64,000 bases of DNA from Styela clava. Its lineage: Eukaryota; Chordata; Ascidiacea; Stolidobranchia; Styelidae. Shown here piece by piece: positions 45,600 through 59,900 of this stretch (its first letter is position 1; every line of letters begins with the position of its first letter). The notes beneath the pieces are model-generated. The model was not told the DNA's origin. It did not search any database and saw only the letters and a program-made list of their open reading frames with translations. The stretch lies in NCBI RefSeq assembly GCF_964204865.1, contig NC_135252.1:17939383-18003382 (forward strand), written 5' to 3'. A program made the translations under genes and the position numbers.

Positions 45600-46920
45600 A
45601 CTCTGAAATACTACAATCTGCGTACATAAAAATACATTGTATACCGCCCGATTATTCATAGAGTTGATTCGAAATTTTGCGATTTTGGTAATTTGTTAAA
45701 TTTGCGCCACTGAGGACTATTTTTAAGATACCGCCGTTAGCGAAATCTCAAGGTCGTCGACAAAATCCTATGCGTACAATTTACTACGATAAAGTCAAAG
45801 CATTACTACTACGAAATACTACAGCAAATACAAAATACGTAGATTATATTTAGATTTGATTCGTTTTTTGCTATTTTAGGAATTTGACACACTTGAGCTG
45901 TTCTTGCAACACTATTACTTATTATTATTTGTAATATATGGTCGTTGAAAAATACCAAATACGGCGATAAATTTCCAAATATTACAATTTATATTAGAAT
46001 GATAAAAAAAAATTATTGAACATATTTTACTTACATTGATAAATCATATCTTAATCTGGGAAAGGAATCGAGTGCGACCCGGCGGTTATTTAATTAAGTA
46101 TGGATAATGGAATGTATAAACTCCAGTGACTACGATATATAGTTTCCGAACGAAAGATCATTAATTTTTGCGATTTACAACGTCTAAAATAAAGTTGTTA
46201 ATCTGTCGCGTTACTCCTGAGACAAAATTTATGGCGTTTGCCGTTATATTTTGTACACTGCTATTTAGATATAGTAGGACACTGCTTTTTAGTCCTAAAA
46301 TTCACTTCCTTACTTTCAGTGGAAATTGGATTTGTGTATTCATTCCGTAGGTTGTATTTAGCGTTTTCTTCTCAGCTGATCGTTTAACAACGAGTTTGTC
46401 ACACCTAACGACGAGGAAAAATTATTTATCAACGTCCTCGGTCATATGTCCATAAGAATACCTATGAAAAAGTAGAAATCGCGGAAATACAGTTTACCAA
46501 CATAATGCCGTTCGTTGTTCATGGCCTAAATAACCACGACATGCTGAAAAAACGATCAGCGAGTATAACCAAATTTGATATTCCGATAATGCGCGATCGC
46601 CCCCTCGTCGCCTCATTGTATTTTTCGCAACCTATTTTTCTCTTTCGCCCTCCTGAAGGCGATATCGCCCACTTTGAGACACACTGTCCAAGAGGGTAAG
46701 TTAGAGGCAAGTTAGCGCTGTTAGCTTCCCCATTCAAATAATATATTTCAAGAATGTCGGAACCGTAACGATGAATTTATAAACTCTTCTCGACATCTAG
46801 AGGTATTTCCGAAATAGAGCAATATCCACGCGACCCAATTAAATTGAATTTTTTTTTTTAAACAATTGGATCAATTATAGTATGTGCCTATTCCCGGATT
46901 TAAAAAACATTTTACCGCAT
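45600..46920. other. Unrecognised stretch in the B-C loop
   Basis: Short open frames on both strands (for example 46,168-46,350 and 46,505-46,737) without motifs. Homology between the two flanking receptor loci stops before this stretch. Confidence 0.5.
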
Positions 46921-46924
46921 GAAT

Positions 46925-47846
46925 TTCATATGCACCTGTATATTATTACCGACTCACTCAAGATAAAGAAGTTGCAATAATATCCTATACCACTCAAAAC
47001 CTGAATATTCTCCATGTTTGCAAACTTTCCGGCTTAAACAATTACAAAAGTTCACAGGAATAACTTTACAGTTCTTTTATCAATTCCACGAGTTCAATAA
47101 AGGTAATCAGTTATCAGTAATTTATTTTTTCACCATGTTGAAAAATAAGAATTCTACATACACAATTTAAAAGAAATATATAAAAAAAATCGCTTTTCAG
47201 GGTGAAGGGGGACACCGAAAAACCAAAGCTGCTTATCGAGCGGCGACACCGTTGAGAAAGTCTAACAAAACGCGACAAATACAATAACGTAGTCGTGTTC
47301 TATGCTCCCTATGCTAGACCTACCTACTGCTTTTGAAGTCTACCAAACGATAATTTCTTTACATGCTTGTTCAAACATGAATGTTAAATGTCAAAAAATG
47401 ATAAATGATATTATTTTATATTGACTGAAATTTCCCAATAAGTGTATATGTGCAATATGTGCAAAGTGAATATTACAACACGATGCTCCACCATTTGGCC
47501 ATTCAAATATCATATATCTAACTTGTTACATTTTTCATAATAATGTTATGATTGAAGTAAATCTACGTACAATCACGCAGTAATATGTATACTTAGCAAG
47601 GAATACCCCAGTGTTGTCAAATCCGTTGCGTGGGGTTTGAAACATATACGTATAAAGAGCGATATTTAGAGTTTAGTATTATAAGTAGTCGTAGCATATA
47701 CTTATATTGTAGTCAAGTTTTGCTAATGCCGATATCAGGTTCTAATGTTAATAGCAAATCTAAATTATATAGAGTGACTTCCATTTTGAAAAATTTATTA
47801 CAAATATGACATATTGTTCTTATTGATGGCTGTGTGACACACTAAG
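46925..47846. promoter_or_regulatory. Shared upstream region of gene C (inverted match to gene B upstream)
   Basis: Inverted counterpart of 38,999-40,140, beginning near CATATGCACCTGTATATTAT and reaching the gene C start codon. Likely to include the promoter; no specific motif is claimed. Confidence 0.5.
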
Positions 47847-47904
47847 ATGCTTGGGTGCAATTGCTGGTTTGTTCTGTTAACATTCCTTGCAACATCTAGT
47901 GCAG
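47847..47904 (+). CDS. Gene C exon 1: signal peptide
   Basis: Encodes [19 protein letters not shown] from ATG 47,847, then a phase-1 GT donor. Near-identical to gene B exon 1, confirming the start. Confidence 0.9.
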
Positions 47905-50900
47905 GTATTGAAAATTATGAATTTTACCTTTTTTGTATTTATAGTTATAATATGTAACAATAAGTTGTCTGCATTAGGCAATGTCACATGTTACTAAGTA
48001 TTCAGTAAATTAAGTTCAAATATAAATGACATGTTGTACTTTTGTATTTGTAGTTTTGCTTTAGGTAGTAACATAGCCATTTTTGCAATTTGATTCATGA
48101 AGTAATTATTTTCTGTATCATCTCACCCGTGATACCTAGCGTCTAAAGTTACCTTTATCATTCCCGAAAACTTATAAATTCCGTGATTCACAGATAATGT
48201 TTGAGATGAATGATTGTTATTTTTTAGAACTTTGGAAGACAGTAACCCGACCTTTTTATAAACTAACTTTTTACAACACTAAGCATTCCTGGTCAGGAGC
48301 AAAATCCTTGTGTGGGAGCCGATCAAGTCTTGTTCAACTTGATGTTGCCTCTGTAAAAAATGACGTTCTCAACACAATCAGAAGGTGATGATTTATTTGA
48401 TGTTTACTCTTATCTTCGTTCGCTTCAACAGCGTTAGTAAAGTTTAGCAGTATTCCTACCGACCATCCTGAGGCCATTTTGTAGGGTCACTTCCAAACTT
48501 TTTCTCATCAACCATTAGGTCTTTAAACGTCACTCATGTCTTTTCAAATGCGTTCGCTATACATATAGTCCGCAAGATGTTGCTAGAGCGCGCTTTTCCA
48601 AATATCATTTTGGATATGCGACTGACCCAATGCCTCAAAATTTGTAAAGAATAAACTTAGACTTGAGTGTTGTTGTGTCTAGTAGTTTATACCAATTAAA
48701 TATTATTAGTTCTATCGTTTTCTTATGGTATTTTCCAACAAAACAACACCACAATCATTATTATAGCTAAAATGTTACGGAGAAATTCACAGATGTATTT
48801 ACGTAATTTACGAATTCAACACTGAACTTAACATGTTCATGACGTCACACCCTATTTATTACCCAATTATTACTGCACGAAGGCGTCATAATGCAACAAA
48901 CTGTATTTTTTCAACGATAATATGCGTGAAAAGTCGTTACGAAGCTAAAACCGTTACCGAGAAATTCACAGTTGTATCTATGTAATTTACAAATTCAACA
49001 CTGAACTTAACAAGTTCATGACGTCACATCCTAATTATTACTGCACGGAGGCGTCCTAATGCAACAAATGTCATTTTTTTCAACGATAATATGCGTAAAA
49101 AAGTCGTAAACAAGTCAATATGCGCCGTTACAATGAAATTCACAATTAATTTTAGGTTGCTTTTACGTTTGGTTGTTATTAATTCTTAGCAGGTTTTCAA
49201 AGCTCTGACTTTACATTTTTAAATCGGAGCTATTTATTTATATTTCGGACATTTTTTGACGATGCTAAAGCGTTTTATTGTGTATCTTTACAACAGACGT
49301 TTACAGATAAATCGTTGACGTATGAGACATTAACTCTTGTTGACCATTCAAATTAGAATCCTACATTAATGTACACATAACTAACCTCCCGCAAGATAGG
49401 GAATTTATGAATCAGGTCTCTGTGGCGATTTAGTCAAGTCTATAATACAATAAACAAGAAAGCGATGCTCAAATATATAGAAATGGAGTTGTACGGAAAT
49501 ACATAAAAGTAATAGCTTTGTAGCGAAAATAGAATCTTTATCTACTGGAAATTTAAAGCAATTGATCCAGCAGTACAAAAACACTAATTGCAACATGAAC
49601 AACGACAAAGTAAGAACAAAACAATCCATATGTCCACCTCGTGTCTTAAAACTAAAATAATTATGTTGTGTCTATCAAAATGAATGAGTAAAATTGTTAA
49701 TGCTTGAAAATGTTTAGTTGTGAGCTTAGCAGGAATGGGAATGTACTAGAGAAACTTAAATCAGAAAATTCAATATGTTGTAGTTCTGGATCCGCTTATT
49801 GGGTTGGAGCAACAGATGAAGCCAAAGAAGGCCATTGGAAATGGATGGATGGATCTTCAGCATCGATTACTCCTTGGTAAATAGTTTTTTTTATAAATTC
49901 TCACTATTACAAATTTATCGTCACGCCAATAACCGAATTGCGTAAGTCATTTTTAGCAGTTTTGAGAGAAACGTAAAAAACTTCCTAATAATATTGTTAC
50001 GCCATTGAGAGTCAATAATTTGCCATGGTTCATTTTTTTAGTCGTAGCCGGATTTAAATAAATTTGTATGACGCAGGCATGTGACGTCATATTAGGGAAC
50101 TGTGACTTACGCAGAAATGTGTCTATGACTTGGGGACATACGCACCATCAGTCCTAAAAACCAAACATTCAAAAAACGTATGTAATTTACAGTACCTACA
50201 ATGTGTAATCCCAAAACAGCGTATCTGTTTCATAACATTATTTTTTAATATAACGCTATACGCTATATAATATTAATATAACGCGCTCTGCACACCCAAC
50301 AAAAATAACTTTTCCCAAATATCAAATATAAAGAATAAAATAGCGATGCATCTCAAATAATAGACAGACAACATGAATTAGACTGGGAAAGTGGATATCC
50401 CAAGTGCCCACTTTTCTATGCTGTAGTGTAAATTCAAATTTATAAACAAGAATTTAAATTTTTAAGCTAGATTCTACGATGCAAAAGTTACTCCACCTAT
50501 GTAATTTTGCCTGTTTGACGTCACAATAGTCGCAATGTGCATGTCACCTGAATCTCCATCTTATGCGTTTCGAAATCCTTGAGATAAAATCGGAGTTTAC
50601 TGACAGATGAGCATCATAACATAAATAACTTTTGTATAAAAAAACTCAAAACTCAGAGTGACTTACGCAGTTACGTTATCAGCTTGACGATATTGTGCAA
50701 GATTTTATTTGTAGATAAAATATTTTCAAGTAATGGCGGTCGGTCATAGGTAGAAAGCACATACTTGTAACGGGAATTTACGCAGGAATAATAATTTTTT
50801 CGAAAATTCCATTCAAAATTTATTATAAAAAATACTTCAATTTGTTATTGCACGTTTTGATACTTTGTAGGAATCCAGGAGAGCCAAGTGGGGGAAGAAG

Positions 50901-53900
50901 TGAAAATTATCTCGTCATTGACAAGAAAGGACATTTTTATGATTTTGGATCAAACCACCAAACAGGAGTTATATGCATGGAAGGTCAGCAAACCAATAGT
51001 ATATATAAATGTTTGTATCGCTATATAAAAATTATCACGATATATATATATATAAGTTTTAACAACCATTTTCGTTTCACTCTTTTTTAATTAGCAAATA
51101 AACAGGAATTTCTTCAATAACTTCATTGGATTATTTATTCCATCAAGAATTTGTGTGTTTTCTAATGGTCAATTGGCTTTCACAATCTTATAAGAGCAAT
51201 ACTTGAATGAAACTCTTTAAATATTGATGTTTCTATGAAATTGTTGCCAAATGAAAGTCCACAACTTATGAATAGTTTATAATTACTATTATGTTGCCTG
51301 GCATTTCCATTGCTTTCATTGCATGGATGGCGGCATTAGTAAGAATGTAGTTTGATTTTATATCAAAGCTTGATATAAAGAATGTCAGGGGTAAATTTAA
51401 TTTACATATCTTTGTAGAATATATTGCTTATAATAATAATTGTGATTGAATAATTACATGATATTTTATATATTATATTATCATCTACGCCCATAAATTT
51501 TTAATAAATCAAAATAATTAATGGAAGCAAAAGGTTCGGCTCATTTTTGCGTGAATTCGTTTTGACACAGTGGTTATCGAGGTATATAATAAACTCACGC
51601 GTTTAAAAAAAAATAATGAGTCTAAACCAGTGCTCCTCAACCTTTTTTGGAATGGTACACCTTTTTAACCTTTTCTAAAAATCTGGTGCACCCCCCTCAT
51701 TCTACATTTTCAATACGTAAAACACTCAATGTTTAGAAGTTATATATGTTTATGTCAACGCAATAGTTCGATATCTAGTTAATATGAACGTTGTTCCTGG
51801 ATTCTATCAGCCAGCTGTGCAAAGCGAGGTAACAACCTTGTTTCCAGTGCTCATCTCATTATAGTATCTACAGTCTACGCCCCTTGACTAAGTTTTATTG
51901 ATCAAATTTCATTGAGTGCAAAAAAGTCTTGTTTGGAAAGGTATGCTTCAAGCATTCGGACGAGAATGGTAACGGCATTTTGCGCAAGATTGGGATACCC
52001 TGGAAATTCTAGTAGTGCGGCCCTAAATTCGTCCTAGTTTTTATATTTTTTGAACTCTGCCTTTTGCATCAGATCTGGTCGTAATCAAAGATGTTCAACA
52101 GTTAGGTGGGCAATAGCAACCACTTCAATTGTGAATGGCTGAACGACCCATATTTATTAGACCACCAATATTCTAATATTCTACAGCCTGATAATAGGCT
52201 CCGAAGTTTAGCCGTAGCAAGATGCTCATGTAGCCTACAATTGATCTCATCTTGGTTTGCATGTTTGGGTTTCCATCTTCCCATTTAAAAGGATTAATGA
52301 GATAGTCCAGACATTCAAAATAGGAAACATTACAACTTGCTACATTATTTTGCCGCAACTTTAATTCGTTTTAAAACACGGAATTGTGCTATCCAGCTTC
52401 AAAAATGTCAAGTTCTTCACCTTGCATCGATAAATTTAGCTGATTTTCATAGCTTAGTTATTCGAGACATGAGGCTCTCAACATATGCACCGTTAACAAG
52501 ATATCACATTGCTATAAAAAGGTATTATGACGTTAAATTATGACAAGCAGATAACAGAAAATTGCAGACATAAATTAGCCATAAGTTCACAATACATGTA
52601 TAGGTCAGATATTGCATAGGCTACCATTGCCTATTTTTAGCGTATTTAATCAGAATATCGTGTGTTAGTATGTACCCTACAACATTCGGTACGGTACACC
52701 GCAGGTACACCCTATCGATTTGGTATTCATAGTTTTGGGTACACCCTGGAGTGTCTGAACTTTATTTTGTCCAAACGTTTTTTGTTTTTTTTTAAACCAA
52801 AACATGAGCAAAACAATAAACGTTTGGACAAAATAATGAGCCCAAGCTCTATACAACGTGTTGTGTTTTTTATAAACCAAAACCTGAACCAACAACTAAT
52901 CTTGCTTACATTTTTATATTGTTTTGATTTAGTGATTCCCTTTACAATTTCTTCGGAAATATACAGACTGACCGCAATTGGAAGTCCTCACCCTAAAGTT
53001 ATTTATGAAACAGCTCGAACAGCATGCGCAAAAATCCAATCTCGAAATTTGAAATTGACATCGGCCACAAAACCTCTTATTAAGGGCCATTTAAATTCTG
53101 AGTAAGTAAATATCGAAAATGAATATTGGGCTAAATGAAACAAAACAAAATTTAATTTTGTAAATTTATTATTTTTAGTCAATTCAGACCTGATGATAAA
53201 CTCTGGTTAGAACACACAAGTTCTACTTGCTATTCATTTTCATTGAGTGATTACACATCAAGAACCACACATTGTACTGACAAGCATTACTACATTTGCG
53301 AACAAGGTAAAATAGGACAAAAATATTGAAACTTCAATCAAGATTTATTGCAAATGAAATTCGTTACATTAAATTAGCAGTTTACTCCATCTTGTAGCTT
53401 TTCACGGAGTCTTGTTTAAATATTTGAAATATATAAATGTATCATCTATATAAATTTTCAGCTGGAGCGCATGATATGCAGTTATCACAAACTAACTTCA
53501 TTGTAACTTCATATACTGGCAAAAAAGAAATAACGTGCATGGCATCTGGGTTTCCACCACCGACTGTTAAATGGATGAGAGGAAAAACTGCAATTAAATC
53601 AACATCAATAAATCACCTAGCTAAAGTTGGACAAAAATTAGTTTTGGATCTAAAACAATTGACAATTGCAGACGAAGGACAATACAAATGTTTCGCATCA
53701 AATACAGTTGGACAAATTCTTTATTCGGTTTCAGGTATCCTTAATATACAAGGTGAGATTAGCAATGAAGTTTCACATAAAATGCATACATATATAAATA
53801 CAATTTTATAACAAAAAATAAATTGGCTTCATTGAGCAGGATTAATAACTTCAAAATTGATTATTGCTTGACTATTTTTTCACAACGTAATATTTAATGT

Positions 53901-56900
53901 TGATATGTGTCAAAGAATATACAATCATATATATAACAGTTCTGGTAAATATATATATACATACAAGTTTGAATATATTTTCAGTTCCAAGTCAACCATC
54001 AATCATCAACATTACATCGTCACCTTGTAATTCCAATTTATTGATCACTTGGAAACCACATGTCTGTGGACTTGGAATAAAACACAGGTATTTAACTACA
54101 TATGGATAATCACTTGCATTCCGGTGTTAATATCTTGCCACAAATTACGGCCCAGTGGAATTACCCAGAACTTACAATAAAAGAATGATAAAAATGAATC
54201 TGACTGAAGCTGATGATGCTTTACTTAACGTGGCATACTATATACAAAGTTTGCGGTTAAACTAACTTAGCATACTATAAATAATTACTAAAACGATAAA
54301 CACTACAAACATATTACTAGAAAAAGAAGGACTTATTACTTACTAATAATTAAAATACTAAATTCAAATAATCGGTTTGCTTTAAAATTCCATACCATTA
54401 ATTTGGTATCCTAGTGTTCACTAGGTTTAGTTTTTTTCCCATTAATTTTCTTCCTCATTCTTATTTCAAAAACAATTTGAATATACATATGTCATAGATT
54501 TCGGATTGTGGATACTCTTAACAGCAGCAATTATAGAATTTCATTTACAACGCCGAATAATGTCTCTATCACATCCAATGTGACAGATCTTCAACCGTCA
54601 ACATCCTATATTATTAAGGTAATTTCCATGGAGGAATATATAAATTATAAAATTTCAATGAGCACAAATCTCTCTTGTGCAAACGCCTGTGGCCAAAAAT
54701 AAAGTAAAAATTTGAAAAAATATTCTATTTTAGATTGAGCCATGCTTAACAACCCCGCCAACTTGCTTCAGCCATTATGCAACAACCACACATGCAACCA
54801 CTGGAGGTCTCCTAGGTCCTGTTTTAAAACCAAGTCTGAAAATGAATTACGACGGTTCTTGCAATGTATCTTGGTCAACAGTAACAATAATGAATCCGAA
54901 ATATATATACGATTACAAAGTTTGTATTCTTTTTACTGTTTAATTCGGCTTGTGGCTCATTATATGACAGGACGTATAGTTTAATATTGGAATACTAATG
55001 CTTGAATGAGTTAGCGTATATGACAAGACGATTTTTCTCACTTCCTGTTCAAACGTGGATACTATCATGTGACATAAACATATTGGTTGTTTCAGTCGAT
55101 TTAGAATTTCATGTGGTTCAAGTTGGTTTAATTTAGTTTAATTGCTACAGCTCTTCGAAATTAAACTCCATCTTGAAAACTATATATTGACGCTAAAAAT
55201 AGTTAATAAGATATCGCAAATTGTAAAAATATTTATACCCTAAAACTATTCATTCCATTTCAGCTCGTCATCAGCTCAGCAAAAGCCATAGTGTCCTCGT
55301 ACTATAAAGATGATTTCAAAATGATTGAAATGCTGCTACCATCTCATATAACCTCATATGTTCTTCCAAAAAATTTCAATAGAAAATACAATGTCTCTAT
55401 TCGAGCTAAAACTTGTGCAGGGTTTGGAGCAGAGTCAAAGGCTGTTGAAGAATGTGCTACCGATACCAATGGTAATTCAGAATTTATTTTTAGTTTTTAT
55501 TCTAATTCGTTTTAGACTCCAATTATCAACAGTATACATTCTGAAGTCATGTGTTTACGAAATAATCGCTTTAAATGTATTTATTCAAACAAATATCTTT
55601 ATTGCATTTCCGCTAAGATTTACCTTGCAATTGCGGGTCAGATTCGATTTTATAAAATTGTAGAATTTGTTGTAAAAACACGACAATCAAGTAGCCCAGA
55701 AAATTACAGCATTTATTTGAACGCATAACGGATATGCTCATTTTCTTAGGAAGAATAAATGAAATTTTTACATTTGTTTGTAATTTACAGCACCATCCAA
55801 CATTCAGACACCAACAACCATAGATAAAATAAGTAAATCTGGAATATTGGGATTCTCAATTAACATTCCAGATGAAACAAATGGTCCTATAAGGTGATTT
55901 TATACTCGATGTTTCTCGGCAAGGTAAAAGTTGTTAAGAATTAAAATAACAGTTATGAGATCTGGGTAAACCCAATCCATGCTTTTTCATCCATCAGACT
56001 CAAACAAGTTTGCAGGGAATAGTAAGACTATTTTTCCATTGTAAAGATAGTGACAACTATCCATAAATGGTACTGATTTTTTTATAACCGATGTTATTAT
56101 ACACTAACAGTTGTTACTTTATCATCGTACAACTCAACGAAACAAGCAACACTTTGCCTGATTTCAACACTGTACGTATGAATAAACTGAATAATTCAGA
56201 AATTGAAGATGAATATATTGCAATAGCTTTAAACAGAACCAGGTATGATACTTGAACGTTTTCAACATGATGTCATATTATCTGAGAATTACGTATAATT
56301 ATTGTGTGGGATTTCTTCTGTTGCCAAAACATACGTTCTTCCTGATTTGCTGCTTCTAATTTGTGTTAATTAGGTGTATGTAGGCGTAACATAACATTTA
56401 CACATATATAATAACAGTTTGATATTATATCCTGAAAAACTCTAATTACAATCCATCTAGTGGGTTTGTTATATATACAATGTAATCAAATTTATTTGAA
56501 TAGATAAACTTGTACATATTGACATTTATTAAAACCCAGACTAATAATTTTTTAGTAACAGAATCATGTATACATACATATACAATATGATATTTCCTTG
56601 CCAAAACAATGTGTGTTACATATTTTCCTTTTGAAGCATTGGGCATAACCGTCCGAAAATAAGTCTGATTCTTGGAGATCAAGTAAAAACAAGGTGTGAC
56701 ATCAGCGGAAATAACGACAGTGGTAATGGGAATAATTCAAAAAATACGTATGCTGCATATAACAAGAGATTGTCATCCGCTGAAACTTACAGGTACGATA
56801 ATAAAGTTTTCGTTCCTCGAATATTACACTTCATTGCTTCTTTATAGGAGTCCAAAAACGCCATGTCCCACCCGACCTACTTGCAATGCACGATTATAGT

Positions 56901-59900
56901 TTTATTTATTGTATAAAGGGAATAAATAGATATGACTTTTGGGTAACGGATATAAATCTGCATATCACCTGCAGATAAAAAAGCCTTGATACTATTTTTT
57001 AAGTCAAAAATAAACAATATATATGTAATTTTTGACCTAACTACATGCCACCGTTTTATTTTGCAGAATATTTCTCGTGACTTCTACACCAACTAAAGAA
57101 GGAATTTCATTCGGTGTTAGTGACGCACTCGTGGTCGGGAAACAGCTTGCAGGTGATTGAAAAAAGAAACAAAATATAACTTTCGATTACTTTGTCAGAA
57201 TGAATAAAAAAATAAACACTGAATGAATGAAAAAATAAACAAACTTTAACATCCGATTTCTATCAGAAAGTGAACATTTTTACACGAAAAAGAATTTCAC
57301 GATAATGTATACAGTTCGCAAACACCGCAAAAAAAAGTTGCGCATGAGCTATAATATATTGAACGAGAATATCAGTCAGAGACCGAAGACTAGCGATCGA
57401 AAGTTAGGGGATCCCCCAAAACAGCGCTCTTACTCCATAGTGACACCTTGTGTCCCACTACTAATAAATTAATAACTCGCTAATTATACGACCTAATTCA
57501 TCCAAAATCAATAGGCTTCTGGTACGACATATGATAAATGCACATGCAAAATCTGGAGCAGATTTAATCTTGCTTTCGTGAGATATCGCGTGCATCTAAC
57601 AGACAGACAAAGAGACAAACAAACAGACAGACAAATACCTATCAACATACTTACCTAAAATCGATAAGTAATTAGGGTGGTCGAAACTGCGGCCCGCCAA
57701 CACATTCCGTGCGGCCCGAAAACAATTTTGGCGTACACTACTAAACCATTGGCAAATTGTATTTATTAGCAAGAACAATTTTGATTTTTTTTAAACTTTT
57801 CCAACTGGTAGTAGTCCTTTTTCTGACCCCGATGTCGGGATTAAAGTTTGTAAAAATCACGGAATTTTATTGTTGTATCTCTAAAAAGGTCAAGACGGTG
57901 GCTATGTGGGAATGAAGTTCCGTGATCGATAAAAGGAGAATGAATTGTCTTGCGCATACACGACCTTTTCGTTTGAAGAGACGTTTTGTGCCTTTATTTC
58001 AGTCAAAACACAATATTTAAGCGTTGGCCACGTGATAGCAGTGACGAACCGCAGAGCCGTCTTGGCGCCGACATTACAAAACCAAACACGAGAAAAGATA
58101 CCGAAAATACCACGATATGTCTTGGGAAGCAATTTGAAAATAACTGAAGGCTTATATAGTTCTCTTGGAAACTGATTAGAACGATAAACTCTGATTCCTA
58201 AATATATTTAAGTGAGATTTTCTCCGACTGCGCCCCGCGAGACCTCCCTCAAAGGTTTTTGCGTCCATTCAACCTCGCAACACTGGACCACCCTTTATTA
58301 AATAGTTCTACTAATCTATATAATAATATATTGTTGCAGATGAGTGGAAAACTTTTTTTATTATTGGATTGGCCGTGGTAGTTTGCATATTGCTAGCTGT
58401 TGTAATCTTTTTCACAGTCAGGTATTTAGCTTTTTACTACGATCAATAGGTTGGAATAATTAATTTTAAGACAAAAAAAATTGTTGAATAAGATTAGAAC
58501 AATAATCCTTAACTGCTACCATTCGAATACTTCTTTAATTTTTTTGTAAACGTGGAGGTTGATTAAATTACCGAATTAAAAACATCATTGCGTAAATCAT
58601 GGCGTATAATTTGATACGCAGCAGAAAACAGAAGTATGGCTGAAGTAAACTGGGTTATTCGATTCGAATGCAAATTGTGATCGACAAACTAAGTACCTTT
58701 TTTTCCTCCTTCTCATGTGTAACCAAAAGAATTTTTTACCTGCAATAGACAAAGAACAAAATCTAACAAGATAATCGATCAAATAGTTCAATATCGAAAC
58801 AATGCACAAGGTAATGACAATCACGTTTCTGAATTTTTGATTATCAAAAGTTTCATTTATTCGAAGCGTATTAATATGCAGTAAATGAATATGATAAAAC
58901 GTACAGATAACTTGTAATTAGAATAATTACTGCATTATTAAACGAGTATTTTTGTTACGCAGTTGAAGAAGAAGAAATACCAAGCACAAATGTTCCACTG
59001 AGTAATTTTGAAGATTATTACAGGAATCTATTTCATAATGAGAAAGCATTATTTCGCGAACAGTTCAAGGTAATCTGAATAAAAGTTGAGAAAATTGATT
59101 TTATTTATACAAAGTATGTTTGAATAATCATTTTAGCATGTGGTAAATACAAAAAGATTATAGCGTAATCCTGAATTTTGGATTGGTATCGTTTTTATTT
59201 GGAAATAACTTATTTTCAGAGAATAAAAATTGAATCAAAAGCAAATATGAAAAGTACAACGTTCGCATCTACTCCTGAATTGAAGAGGAAAAATAGATAT
59301 AAAAACATATTACCATGTTAGTGCAAATTATTTCTTTTGAGTAAAGCATTTATGAGATGATCAAATTTTATGTGATATCATTATTTTATTTAAAAGTATA
59401 CGATGTATTTATACTATTTGCACTCCGAACATAGCTCTTGGCCACAGGTTGGTAACTCTTTCCGTTCGGCATTATATACCCGATTCAACAAATAGTGACT
59501 GAGGTGGCTGACATATTGGTTAAACTTGAGATTTTAATCAGCGATATTAGTTAAGTCCAACACGTCAGCCACTCGGCTACCGCGCCCATGCAGTATTTAA
59601 AGTTTGAATATATGTTTAAATTTTGAACATTCATTTTTTCACAAAGGACTTAAAATAACACTGCGAGGACCAAAGAAAATATAAATATCCAAAGTTTGTT
59701 GTCTTTCTTATAGATGACGAAACTCGTGTTTGGATCAAAGCTAATGACACCGGATACATCAATGCATGCTACGTTAATGTAAGTGGTGTTTTAAAAACAA
59801 CTATGATTTAAAATGGATAATTCACACCCTTGAATTCATATATATGGAAAATATATATTGAACTAGTCTTGTGATTGCTTTAGCATCATGATTTCGACCC

